Positions 8,468-17,654 of a stretch of DNA of 58,623 nucleotides are shown here, one piece after another (position 1 is the first letter of the stretch; each line of letters opens with the position of its first letter). Location: contig JAFULM010000044.1 of the NCBI GenBank assembly GCA_017483185.1, positions 1-58,623 on the forward strand, written 5' to 3'. A program made the translations under genes and the position numbers. The notes under the pieces were generated by a model. It did not search any database. It saw only the letters and a list, made by a program, of their open reading frames with translations, and was not told the DNA's origin. The stretch comes from Prevotella sp. (GTDB lineage Bacteria; Bacteroidota; Bacteroidia; Bacteroidales; Bacteroidaceae).

Positions 8468-8549
8468 GCCCGTGTAACGTTATTACATGGGCCGTGTAAC
8501 ATCATTACAAAAGCCGTGTAACAACGTTACATGGGCCTTGTAACATATC
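8468..8549 (+). promoter_or_regulatory. Tandem 22-bp dyad array upstream of susC
   Basis: Three full units and a partial fourth with an exact 22-bp period; GTGTAAC begins at 8472, 8494 and 8516 and TTGTAAC at 8538. Each full unit holds the dyad TGTAA-N5-TTACA. The spacing of about two helical turns would place bound proteins on one DNA face. It lies in the 349-bp gap before susC, about 125 bp upstream of the -7 box. Likely an operator array; the binding protein is not known. Confidence 0.7.
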
Positions 8550-8600
8550 CCAGCCATGCGCGGCATTCCGCCGGAGTATCCCAATAATCGTTCAAAAGAC

Positions 8601-8688
8601 ATCAAAAATGTTACATGAACGATTTTTTTTATCATCTGAAATATATTTTTTATCTTTGCGAGCCGGTTCACGATAACTTTGCGGCAGA
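8601..8688 (+). promoter_or_regulatory. Fructan-locus promoter box, susC copy
   Basis: The 54 bp at 8601-8654 are identical at 52 positions to 17513-17566. In both places a TAACTTTGCGGCAGA -7 region follows at the same distance (73 bp from box start to the T of TAACTTTG, at 8674 here), whereas the 18 bp between are unrelated. This selective conservation points to a shared activator site, most likely for the hybrid regulator encoded just upstream. The box contains TGTTACATGAAC, resembling half of the 22-bp dyads. Confidence 0.85.
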
Positions 8689-8737
8689 TTTTTTTATTAC
8701 TATTAACAAAAACAACTAACCCCAAAAACAGCAAACA

Positions 8738-11700
8738 ATGGAAAAGATCAAGAGAATCCTGTTTTGCACGATTGTCCTGCTCGCGGGCTCAATGACGGCC
8801 CTTGCGCAGCAAATCGACGTGACCGGAACGGTGAAGACCGCCGACGGTGAGGGTGTCATCGGAGCCACCGTGCGCAACGAGAGCGACGGAGGAACGGGCA
8901 CGGTGACCGACTACGACGGCAATTTCCACATGAAAGCCAGAAGCGGCGCCACGCTCGTCATATCTTATATAGGTATGAAGACGATGACGGTCAAGGCCGC
9001 TCCGAGGCTTGACATCACGATGGAAGACGACAGCCGCATGATGAACGAGGTCGTCGTGACGGGTTATATGACCCAGCGCAAGGCCGACCTGACCGGCGCC
9101 GTCTCCGTGGTCTCGGTCGACGAGATGATGAAGGAGGGCGAAAACAACCCCGTGAAAGCCCTTCAGGGCCGCGTGCCGGGAATGTATGTCACGGCTGACG
9201 GCAATCCGAGCGGTGCGGCCACCGTGCGCATCCGCGGTATCGGCACGATGAACAACAACGACCCGCTCTACATCATCGACGGCGTGCCGTCGCAGTCGGG
9301 CATGCACGAGCTAAACGGCAGCGACATCGAGTCCATCCAGGTGCTCAAAGACGCATCCTCGGCCAGCATCTACGGTTCGCGCGCAGCCAACGGTGTCATC
9401 ATCATCACGACGAAGCGCGGCAAGGCCGGACGACTGGCCGTCAACTTCGATGCCTCCGTGTCCGTCTCGCTCTTCCAGACAAAGCTCGACATGATGAACA
9501 CCGAGCAGTATGGCCGCACGCTCTGGACGGCATACACCAACTCGGGCACGAACCCCAACTCCAATCCCATCGGCTACCGCTACGACTGGGGATACGACGC
9601 CTCGGGCTATCCCATGCTTCACTCCATGTCGCTGCCGAAATATCTCGACAAGGACAACACCATCGCCACGTCGGCCGGCACGGACTGGTTTGACGAGGTC
9701 ACGCGGACGGGTGTCATACAGCAGTATAACCTCTCCATGACCAACGGCACGGACCGCGGCAGCTATTTCTTCTCTCTCGGTTACTACAAGAACGACGGTC
9801 TGATAAAGCACAGCTCGTTCGACCGCATCTCGGCCCGCATGAACTCCGAGTACAAGCTCATCGGCGACATCGTCACCGTCGGCGAGAACTTCACCGTCAA
9901 CCGCACAAGCGAAGTGCAGGCCCCGGGCGGCATAATCAACGACGCGATGATCTCGCTGCCGATGATTCCTGTCCACACCGTCGACGGCAAGGGATGGGGC
10001 GGCCCGAGCACGACCATGCCCGACCGTCAGAACGTCGTGCGCGTCAACGAATACAACAAGGACAACAGATATACCTACTGGCGGCTCTTCGGCGACGCCC
10101 ACGTCAACATCAACCCGCTGAAGGGCCTCAACCTCCGCAGCACCTTCGGTCTCGACTACGCCCAAAAGCTGGCAATGAGCTACACGCTGCCCTACACCAA
10201 CGGTTTCCTCAACGACGACCTCAGTGCCGTCTATATGGGACAGGAGCACTGGACAAAGTGGATGTGGAACGCCATCGCCACCTACAACGTGACGCTCGGC
10301 CGCCACAAGCTCGACGTCATGGCCGGAACGGAGCTGAACCGTGAGGATGACATCAACCTGTCGGCCTACCGCGAGGATTTCGCCATCATCTCCACCGACT
10401 ATATGTATCCCGGCGCCGGCACGGGACAGTCCATCGCCGGCGGCGGTGCCGGCACATACTCGCTGGCCTCGTTCTTCGGAAAGGTCAACTACTCCTACGC
10501 CGACCGCTATCTGGCTTCGTTCACCATACGCCGCGACGGTTCGTCACGCTTCGGCCAGAACAACCGCTGGGGAACGTTCCCGGCATTCTCGCTCGGCTGG
10601 CGTCTCAGCGAGGAGGGCTTCATGAAGGGCATCAGCAGCGTGGTCAGCGACCTGAAACTGCGCGCCGCATGGGGACAGACCGGTAATCAGTCTATCGACA
10701 ACACGGCCCGCTACTCCATCTACGACGCAAACTACGGAACGGGCGACGCCCCGACCTACGGCACATCATACGACATCACCGGCTCCAACGGCGGCTCACA
10801 GCTCCCCTCGGGCTTCCGCCGCACGCAGCTCAGGAACGACGACCTGAAGTGGGAGACGACGACGCAGACCAACGTGGGCGTCGACTTCCAGCTCTTCGGC
10901 GGCGACCTCTACGGCAGTTTCGAGTACTACGACAAGCGCACTAAGGACATCCTCATCAAGCCGTCCTATATCGCCGTCATCGGCGAGGGTGGCGGCCAGT
11001 GGCGCAACGTGGGCCGCATGAGCAACAAGGGATTTGAGTTCAACCTCGGCTACCGTCACACGACCGCCTACGGACTGTCCTACGACATCAACGGCAACCT
11101 CTCGCTCAACCGCAACAAGGTGCTCTTCGTGCCCGACGACGTGGCCTCGACGGGCGACTTCGGAGGCAACGGCGCGATGAACATCATCGGCAACTCCATC
11201 AACCGCTATGCCGGCTACGTGGCCGACGGACTCTTCCGCACACAGGAAGAAGTCGACAACTACATGGCCCTCTATGACGTGCGCATCGGCCAGCCAGGCC
11301 TCGGACGCATACGCTACCGCGACGTCAACGGCGACGGCGTCATCGACACCGACGACCGCACGTGGATAGGCGACCCAAATCCCGACTTCACCTACGGACT
11401 TAACGTCACCCTGCGCTTCCGCGGATTCGACTTCACCATGTTCTGGCAGGGCGTCCAGGGGGCCGACGTGGACGTGAGCGCCATCAAGAAGAACTCCGAC
11501 TTCTGGTCGCTCGGCGACATGAACGCCAACCGCACGACCCGACTGCTCGGTGCCTGGTCGCCTCAGAATCCCGGTTCCGACATCCCCGCCGTGAGCATGT
11601 CGGACCTGAACAACGAAGCCCGCTTCTCTACCTACTTCATCGAGAACGGCTCCTATCTCAAGCTGCGCATGCTCCAGCTGGGCTACACCTTCCCTGAGAA

Positions 11701-11863
11701 GATTGCGAAGGCGGCCGCCATGCAGAACCTGCGCGTCTATCTCAGCGCCCAGAACCTGCTGACCATCAAGAGCAGCAAGTTCACGGGTATGGACCCGGAG
11801 AACCCCACGACGGGCTATCCCATACCGCTCAACATCACGTTCGGCATCAACGTGGGCTTCTGA
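8738..11863 (+). CDS. susC: SusC-like TonB-dependent transporter for fructan oligosaccharides
   Basis: Outer-membrane importer that works with SusD and TonB/ExbBD. A signal peptide (ending MTALAQ) is followed by a carboxypeptidase-like domain typical of SusC (VTGTVKTADGEGVIGATV, residues about 25-110), a TonB-box-like NEVVVTGY, a plug domain with VRIRGIGTMNNNDPLYIIDG, and a large beta-barrel ending in LNITFGINVGF with the usual C-terminal aromatic. The 1041-residue length is normal. It is the first gene after the tandem dyads and promoter box, and the susD gene follows after 35 bp. The fructan substrate is inferred from the surrounding GH32, fructokinase and regulator genes. Confidence 0.93.
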   Translation: MEKIKRILFCTIVLLAGSMTALAQQIDVTGTVKTADGEGVIGATVRNESDGGTGTVTDYDGNFHMKARSGATLVISYIGMKTMTVKAAPRLDITMEDDSRMMNEVVVTGYMTQRKADLTGAVSVVSVDEMMKEGENNPVKALQGRVPGMYVTADGNPSGAATVRIRGIGTMNNNDPLYIIDGVPSQSGMHELNGSDIESIQVLKDASSASIYGSRAANGVIIITTKRGKAGRLAVNFDASVSVSLFQTKLDMMNTEQYGRTLWTAYTNSGTNPNSNPIGYRYDWGYDASGYPMLHSMSLPKYLDKDNTIATSAGTDWFDEVTRTGVIQQYNLSMTNGTDRGSYFFSLGYYKNDGLIKHSSFDRISARMNSEYKLIGDIVTVGENFTVNRTSEVQAPGGIINDAMISLPMIPVHTVDGKGWGGPSTTMPDRQNVVRVNEYNKDNRYTYWRLFGDAHVNINPLKGLNLRSTFGLDYAQKLAMSYTLPYTNGFLNDDLSAVYMGQEHWTKWMWNAIATYNVTLGRHKLDVMAGTELNREDDINLSAYREDFAIISTDYMYPGAGTGQSIAGGGAGTYSLASFFGKVNYSYADRYLASFTIRRDGSSRFGQNNRWGTFPAFSLGWRLSEEGFMKGISSVVSDLKLRAAWGQTGNQSIDNTARYSIYDANYGTGDAPTYGTSYDITGSNGGSQLPSGFRRTQLRNDDLKWETTTQTNVGVDFQLFGGDLYGSFEYYDKRTKDILIKPSYIAVIGEGGGQWRNVGRMSNKGFEFNLGYRHTTAYGLSYDINGNLSLNRNKVLFVPDDVASTGDFGGNGAMNIIGNSINRYAGYVADGLFRTQEEVDNYMALYDVRIGQPGLGRIRYRDVNGDGVIDTDDRTWIGDPNPDFTYGLNVTLRFRGFDFTMFWQGVQGADVDVSAIKKNSDFWSLGDMNANRTTRLLGAWSPQNPGSDIPAVSMSDLNNEARFSTYFIENGSYLKLRMLQLGYTFPEKIAKAAAMQNLRVYLSAQNLLTIKSSKFTGMDPENPTTGYPIPLNITFGINVGF

Positions 11864-11898
11864 ACCTCAGTCATAACCAATCAACAGACATTCATCAT

Positions 11899-13632
11899 AT
11901 GAAAGCAAGATATATCATAGCATCGCTGATGCTTGGCTCAATGGCCCTGTCGCTGACGGGGTGCGACGACTTCCTCGACTCCTCGAAGCCGAAAGGAATA
12001 CTCGACAACGAGCAGGTCTACACTCCGGAGAACATCGAGAGCATGGTCGTCTCGGCCTATGCCTACATGGTCACGGGCGAGGACATGAACAGTTCGTTCC
12101 AGCTGTGGCAGCTGGGCAACGTCCGTTCGGACGACGCCTACAAGGGCGGAGCAAACACCGAGGACGGCTCACACATGTATTACGCCGAGATTGCCCGCGG
12201 ACTGACGACCGACCTGTGGGTCTTCGACGACCTCTGGTACCGCCTCTACTGCGGCGTCAACCGCGCCAACGACGCCCTGCGGAGCCTCGCCGGCGTGACC
12301 GAAGAGGAGTTCCCTAAGAAGAAGGAGCGCACGGCCGAGATGCGGTTCATCCGCGGCCACTTCATGTTCAAGCTCAAAGAACTGTATAAATATGTCCCCG
12401 TCATCGACGAGAACATCGAGGAGAACACCGAGGCCTACCGCCGGATTTCAAACCGTGTCTACACCAACGACGAGCTGTGGCAGAAGGTTGCCGACGACTT
12501 CCAGTACGCCTACGACAATCTTCCCGAGACGCAGCCGACCGACAAGGGCCGTCCCACGCGCGCCGCAGCGGCCGCCTATCTGGCCAAGACCTATCTCTTC
12601 AAGGCTTACCGGCAGGACGACGTGCAGACGAATGAGATAACGTCGATGAACGCCGCCGACCTGAAGAAGGTCATCGAACTTACCGCGGCGGACATCTACG
12701 CCGCCAACGGCAACACACTGGAGGACGACATTGCCTTCAACTTCCTCCCCGGAACGTATGAGAACGGCCGCGAGTCGGTCTGGGCAATACAGTATTCGCA
12801 GGACGACGGCACCAAATACGGCAATCTCAACTTCGCCTACGAGCTGACCGCACCGCAGGGCATCGGCTGCTGCGACTTCAACAAGCCGAGCCAGAACCTC
12901 GTCAACGCCTTCAAGACGGACATCGACGGACTGCCCGCCGCCAACGCCAATGCGGAGAACTATGACGCCGCAAGCGACAACGTCGACCCGCGTCTGTTCC
13001 ACACCGTGGCCATGCCGGGATTCCCCTATAAGTATAATGTCAACGTCGACTACACCGAGGCGTGGGCCCGCGCGCCGCAGATCTACGGCTATTACGCCTC
13101 GATGAAGGAGAACGTGGACAAGGAGTGCGACTGTCTGAAGAAGAACGGCCCGTTCTACGCCAACTCCAAAAACTGGATTGTGCTGCGCTACGCCGACGTG
13201 CTCCTGATGCGCGCCGAGGCCGAAGTGGAGCTGGCCGCGCTCGGCGAGACCGGCGGCAATCTGGAGGATGCCCGCAGCATCGTCAACTCTCTGCGCCGGC
13301 GTGCCGCACAGAGCACCACGCTCATCTTCGACTATCCGGCGAAGTATAAGATAGGGACGTACAACACGGCATGGAATGTGGACGAAGCGCGCCGGGCCGT
13401 ACGCACGGAACGCCGTCTGGAGCTGGCTATGGAGTGCGGCCGCTTCTTCGACCTTGTGCGCTGGGGCGTGGCCGACGAGGTCATGAACACCTACTACGGC
13501 AGCGAGAAGAACCGCCGCTCATATCTCAACGACGCTTATTTCACAAAGAACAAGAACGAATATTGCCCCGTACCGCAGAAGCAGATCAACTACAGCAACG
13601 GTATCTATGTGCAGAACTGCGGGTGGGAGTAG
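11899..13632 (+). CDS. susD: SusD-like surface glycan-binding lipoprotein
   Basis: Lipoprotein partner that caps the SusC channel and binds oligosaccharide. The signal ends LSLTGCDDFLDSSKP, giving a lipidated Cys. The RagB/SusD helices are visible, including WQLGNVRSDDAYKGGAN, the TPR-like ETQPTDKGRPTRAAAAAYLAKTYLF region and the C-terminal VLLMRAEAEVELA...ARRAVRTERRLELAMECGRFFDLVRWG block that is highly conserved in the family. Length 577 is typical. It lies between susC and the surface-binding protein gene in one operon. Confidence 0.93.
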   Translation: MKARYIIASLMLGSMALSLTGCDDFLDSSKPKGILDNEQVYTPENIESMVVSAYAYMVTGEDMNSSFQLWQLGNVRSDDAYKGGANTEDGSHMYYAEIARGLTTDLWVFDDLWYRLYCGVNRANDALRSLAGVTEEEFPKKKERTAEMRFIRGHFMFKLKELYKYVPVIDENIEENTEAYRRISNRVYTNDELWQKVADDFQYAYDNLPETQPTDKGRPTRAAAAAYLAKTYLFKAYRQDDVQTNEITSMNAADLKKVIELTAADIYAANGNTLEDDIAFNFLPGTYENGRESVWAIQYSQDDGTKYGNLNFAYELTAPQGIGCCDFNKPSQNLVNAFKTDIDGLPAANANAENYDAASDNVDPRLFHTVAMPGFPYKYNVNVDYTEAWARAPQIYGYYASMKENVDKECDCLKKNGPFYANSKNWIVLRYADVLLMRAEAEVELAALGETGGNLEDARSIVNSLRRRAAQSTTLIFDYPAKYKIGTYNTAWNVDEARRAVRTERRLELAMECGRFFDLVRWGVADEVMNTYYGSEKNRRSYLNDAYFTKNKNEYCPVPQKQINYSNGIYVQNCGWE

Positions 13633-13663
13633 GTTCATCTAACTCCTAAAAAAGAATCATCCA

Positions 13664-15034
13664 ATGAGAAAGAATAAATCATTATCGGCCCTCGTGCTCT
13701 GTCTCTTCGCCCTCCTCATGGGCGCATGCACCGACGGGCTGGACGGCAGCGACCTCCGTATGGACGGCGACTGCTACATAACCCGCTTCGTCATCGACGG
13801 AGAGGAAGGAGAGATTGACAACATCGGCAAGACCGTCACGGTGCGCCTCGCGCCCGGGACCGACCTCACCGCGCTCCGCCCGGAGCTGACCCTGTCGGCC
13901 GGTGCCGTGTCGGACATACCGTCGGGGAGCACGGTTGACTTCACATCTCCCGTGGTCTATAAGATCACTAACGGCAATACGTACATCGACTATACCGTCA
14001 CGGCACGCTGCTATGAGGCTGCCTTCGGGTCGTTCACGCTGTCGGATGCCTCCGGAGCGCGCTACGAGGGAACCATCGACAACGCCGCCCGCACCATCAC
14101 GGTATATCTGCCGTATGGCACGGACGTCACCCGCCTGACCGTCTCATACGTCCTCAGCGAGGGTGCCACGGCCGATCCGGCTGCGGGCAGCACGGTCGAC
14201 TTTACCTCGCCGGTGACCTTCACCGTGACAAACCACGGCCTCAGCGTGGCCTATACCGTCTCTGCCGTGGCCTCCGACATGCCCGTGACGGCCTTCATCG
14301 GCACTGCCGCCACCGTCAGCGGACTGAAGGACGAAGAGCGCGCCGCCGCAGAGTGGATGCTGGCCAACGTGGCCCGCTCACGCTACATATCCATGCAGGA
14401 CATCATCAGCGGTGCCGTCCAGCTCGACCCGTCGGAGATCAAGGCCCTCTGGTGGCACTGTGACGACGACACCTGGCCGTCGCAAGGATGGGATTCGCGC
14501 GACGCGATAAAGGAATACTACGCCCGTGGCGGCAGTCTGCTGCTCTCGCGATACGCCTGCAAGTATATCAACGACGTCTATCAGATAGCCATCGACCAGC
14601 GCGAACCGAACGCCCAGAACAAGAGTGACGTGGCCTCCATCATCGACGCGCCGCTCGGATTTGCGGTCGACACGCCCGACCACCCCATCTTCAGCAGCAT
14701 GGAGACCGAGACGGACGCTCCCGTCTGGCTCGTCGACGCGGGTTTCGCGACGAAGAACACGCAGGTCGACTGGAACATCTGGGACTATCCCGACCATTCG
14801 CTCGAAGGCTGGGAGCGCACGACCGGAGGCCGACGTCTGGCCCACGAGACCGACGACTCCAACAAGACGGCCATCGTCGAGTTCCCCGCACGCACGGCAA
14901 CGGCCGGCCGCGTGGTGCTCATCGGTACGGGCGGATATGAGTGGAACATAGCCAACGGCGACGCAAACACATACCGGCAGAACCGCATCACGCTGACCGT
15001 GAACGCGCTGAAGTATCTGGCGGGAACAGAATAG
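13664..15034 (+). CDS. Surface glycan-binding lipoprotein (DUF5018-like repeats plus DUF4960-like domain)
   Basis: Probably the third surface component of the fructan system, at the position of BT1761 in the Bacteroides thetaiotaomicron levan locus. A lipoprotein signal ends LLMGACTDG. Two similar Ig-like repeats follow, about residues 38-122 and 123-205, sharing the motif GSTVDFTSPV and a TVTVRL/TITVYLPYGTD strand. The C-terminal domain (about 208-456) begins FIGTAATVSGL and contains ALWWHCDDDTWPSQGW, with many Trp and Asp residues suited to sugar binding, as in DUF4960 proteins. No hydrolase signature is seen. It is co-directional with susCD and the endo-acting GH32. Confidence 0.82.
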   Translation: MRKNKSLSALVLCLFALLMGACTDGLDGSDLRMDGDCYITRFVIDGEEGEIDNIGKTVTVRLAPGTDLTALRPELTLSAGAVSDIPSGSTVDFTSPVVYKITNGNTYIDYTVTARCYEAAFGSFTLSDASGARYEGTIDNAARTITVYLPYGTDVTRLTVSYVLSEGATADPAAGSTVDFTSPVTFTVTNHGLSVAYTVSAVASDMPVTAFIGTAATVSGLKDEERAAAEWMLANVARSRYISMQDIISGAVQLDPSEIKALWWHCDDDTWPSQGWDSRDAIKEYYARGGSLLLSRYACKYINDVYQIAIDQREPNAQNKSDVASIIDAPLGFAVDTPDHPIFSSMETETDAPVWLVDAGFATKNTQVDWNIWDYPDHSLEGWERTTGGRRLAHETDDSNKTAIVEFPARTATAGRVVLIGTGGYEWNIANGDANTYRQNRITLTVNALKYLAGTE

Positions 15035-15056
15035 AGAACATCAAAAAGGAACCATT

Positions 15057-16607
15057 ATGAAACAGTTCATCAATATCATACTGGCAGCCGGCATGACGCT
15101 GGCAGCCGCAGCATGCAACGACGACGACACAATGGGCGTTCCCGACGCCGGCATGCAAGCCACAACAGGCTATTTCTCGTCGGGCGAGAGCTACAAGGCC
15201 GACATCTACTATAAGCCGTTCGTCGGCTACGTGGGCGACCCCATGCCCTTCTTCGACCCGCAGTCACGGACGTTCCGCATACTCTATCTTCAGGACATGC
15301 GCGACGGCAACTCCACGGTCTATCATCCGATACACCAGCTTGAGACCGCCGATGCCGCCTCATATACGGGCGGCGAGGAGGCCATTGCATGCGGCGGCGC
15401 GACGGAAGACGACCCGGCGATAGGTACGGGAAGCACGGTCTTCGCCGGCGGCAGATACTATACGTTCTACACCGGCCACAAGGCCGCCTCTCCCCGCGAG
15501 GTCATCCTGCGCGCCACGAGCGACGACTGCCGCCACTGGACGAAAGACCGCGCCTTCCGCATGGAGGCTCCCGAGGGATACAACCGCGACGAGTTCCGCG
15601 ACCCGTATGTCTTCTTCGACGACGAGGCGGGCTTGTTCCGCATGATTGTGGCGACGCTGCGCAACGGCCGTTCGGTGCTGGCACAGTTCACGTCCACCGA
15701 CCTCGCCCGCTGGACCGAGGCCGAACCGTTCTTCCTCAACAAGTGGGGCCGATTCTACGAGTGTCCCGACGTCTTCCGGATGGGCGACTGGTGGTATCTG
15801 GTCTATTCGGACAAGGACATCACCCGTCAGGTTCAGTACTTCTATGCCCGCACGCTCGGCGAGCTTATGACGATGGGCGACGACCCGCAGTTCCCGTGGC
15901 GCGACGAGGGCAAGCTCGAAGGTACGTCGTTCTATGCCGGCAAGACGGCCTCCGACGGAACCGACCGCTACATCTGGGGATGGTGCGCCACACGTCAGGG
16001 CAGTCTTCCTGAGGGCACGGCCGACTGGGCCGGCTCGCTCGTGGCCCACAAGCTCGTCCAGAACGCCGACGGTACGCTCGGACTGACCTGTCCCGACGCC
16101 ATTGCGGCCGGCATCTCCCGACCGGCGGACCTTGCCGAAACGGGACGCACGGGTGGACCCGAGGGCGCGGCCGAAAGTGGCTACAACCTCTCGACCGGCG
16201 ACGAAGTGCGCTTCGCACGCTTGGGCTATCAGAGCCGCATTGAGTTCGACGCCGAGGTGGCCGACCCGCACACGGCTGTGTTCGGCATCGCCCTTGCCGA
16301 CTGCTCCGACCGCGACCACAACTACCGCATATACATCGAGGACCGCTGGAACAACCTGAAGTTCGACCGCCGCTCCGTCGGCAGCGACGGCAGCGAGCAG
16401 CGTCAGAACATCAATGCCCTCAGTTTCATCTCGCCCGACGACGGCCGCTACCATGTCACGATGACCGCCGACCAGAGCGTCTGCGTCGTCTACATCAACG
16501 GTCAGTATGCCTTCACCAACCGCGTCTACGGCATGCAGCGCAACCCCTGGTCGCTGTTCTGCTCCGACGGCAGCGTGAAGATCAGCAATGTGAAGCTGTT
16601 TGAGTAA
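15057..16607 (+). CDS. Lipoprotein GH32 glycoside hydrolase, endo-levanase type
   Basis: Predicted surface enzyme that cuts fructan chains. The lipoprotein signal ends AAAACNDDD. The five-bladed propeller residues are present: nucleophile-type Asp61 in YVGDPMPFF, transition-state Asp182 in FRDPY, and acid/base Glu235 in YECPD. The first motif differs from the usual WMNDPNG of exo-acting relatives and resembles the version in the BT1760 endo-levanase. A C-terminal beta-sandwich (about 385-516) contains VRFARLGYQSRIEFDAEV and ends KISNVKLFE. A palindromic repeat begins within a few bases of the stop. Endo action on levan rather than inulin is inferred from similarity of layout only. Confidence 0.87.
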   Translation: MKQFINIILAAGMTLAAAACNDDDTMGVPDAGMQATTGYFSSGESYKADIYYKPFVGYVGDPMPFFDPQSRTFRILYLQDMRDGNSTVYHPIHQLETADAASYTGGEEAIACGGATEDDPAIGTGSTVFAGGRYYTFYTGHKAASPREVILRATSDDCRHWTKDRAFRMEAPEGYNRDEFRDPYVFFDDEAGLFRMIVATLRNGRSVLAQFTSTDLARWTEAEPFFLNKWGRFYECPDVFRMGDWWYLVYSDKDITRQVQYFYARTLGELMTMGDDPQFPWRDEGKLEGTSFYAGKTASDGTDRYIWGWCATRQGSLPEGTADWAGSLVAHKLVQNADGTLGLTCPDAIAAGISRPADLAETGRTGGPEGAAESGYNLSTGDEVRFARLGYQSRIEFDAEVADPHTAVFGIALADCSDRDHNYRIYIEDRWNNLKFDRRSVGSDGSEQRQNINALSFISPDDGRYHVTMTADQSVCVVYINGQYAFTNRVYGMQRNPWSLFCSDGSVKISNVKLFE

Positions 16608-16650
16608 GGGCCCCACCCCGGCCCTCCCCCCCCCATTGGGGGAGGGTTTT
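16608..16650 (+). repeat. CCCTCCCC palindromic repeat, diverged copy
   Basis: Starts GGGCCCCACCCCGGCCC directly after the endo-GH32 stop codon. The central palindrome is altered to CCCCCCCCCATTGGGGGAGGG. Possible transcript 3'-end hairpin. Confidence 0.7.
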
Positions 16651-17512
16651 GCAGAACGCACACGTAGCGAAAAATATGTCCCTTCGTGCGCGTTCTGCGA
16701 TTATACCACACTTAAAGGCGTCCCAAAGGGCATGTTGTGTTGGTATATAAGCTCCACACATCCCTGTCGCAGTTCATACATATTATGTGTAGTAGGGTCG
16801 CGACCCGTCGCGACCGCCTCGTGGGCACATAATCAATCGCCTGACGGAACGCGCATACAAGCTGACGGAACGCGCATACAAGCCAGACGGAACGTGTTGT
16901 ATCAGTTGGCAAGGAGGCGGTCGCGACAGGTCGCGACCCTACTTGTGGATGTACGAACTGCGACAAAGATGTGTGCTGAGAGTAGCCTGCGAAGGACGGG
17001 AGGCGGGACGGCAGGGACGCGGAAGCGTCAGAATAATATCAATTTTTTAACATTTCGCTTTTCTTCAAAATCGAGACAAAAACGCCGCGATTTTAACATC
17101 ACCACGTCTTTTTCCGACCGAAAAATTTTGGCGGCCGAGCCGTAAGGGCCTTATTGCATCGCAACGGCATGGTTGTTGGCTCGCAACGAGCACGCCGTTG
17201 CAATGCAACGAGGGCCCCGCCAGGATGCAATAAGGCCCTTACGGCAAGACGCGGAATATGTAAAAATCTTTCAGTTCGACATATTCGACTGACCGTCAAC
17301 AGGTTATGAAAATCGCCGAAAAATCGCGATTTTTGACCCGAGAGCAGGATTTTTCCGAATGACGCGCATTTTGCGAGCGTTTTGTCATGATAATTCCGAG
17401 TTTTTAACACTTTGCTCTTACGCCCGATTTTTTTCAGAGTGCGACACGCTTATGCTGTCGCAACACTTATGTACGTGTGCGAATACCACATACCAATGAT
17501 GTTTCATTCTGC
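16651..17512. other. Long non-coding gap inside the fructan locus
   Basis: No gene is supported here. The gap holds an inverted pair of GTCGCGACC-type repeats (16792-16820 and 16913-16941), and between them two direct 21-bp units of CTGACGGAACGCGCATACAAG (16841-16861 and 16862-16882) with a third partial unit. It also contains a member of the long interspersed element family (17030-17425). It separates the susCD/endo-GH32 operon from the second promoter box at 17513. Confidence 0.7.
17030..17425 (+). repeat. Long interspersed non-coding element, copy C
   Basis: Shares with 26965-27345 the left end TTTTTAACATTTCGCTTTTC, a central cluster of GCAACGG/GGCCCCG motifs, and the right end TTTTTAACAC. 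It is a more distant relative of copies A and B. In this copy left and right ends look like direct repeats (TTTTTAACAtTTcGCTTTTC against TTTTTAACAcTTtGCTCTTA). Confidence 0.65.
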
Positions 17513-17600
17513 ATCAAAAATGTTACATGAACGATTTTTGGTATCATCTGAAATATATTTTTTATCCCGCAACCTCGCCTGAATATAACTTTGCGGCAGA
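17513..17600 (+). promoter_or_regulatory. Fructan-locus promoter box, second copy
   Basis: The 17513-17566 block matches 8601-8654 at 52 of 54 positions, and TAACTTTGCGGCAGA recurs at 17586-17600 with identical spacing. It drives the secreted protein gene at 17655 and so places that gene in the regulon of the hybrid regulator. Confidence 0.85.
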
Positions 17601-17654
17601 AACCTGAAACAAACCGGAAATCGGAACCTAACGAATAATAACCATAAAACAATT

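Noticed and set aside
8468-8549. Possible CRISPR array in the 22-bp repeats upstream of susC
   Set aside because: The period is too short, there are no spacers, and each unit has a regulator-like dyad.
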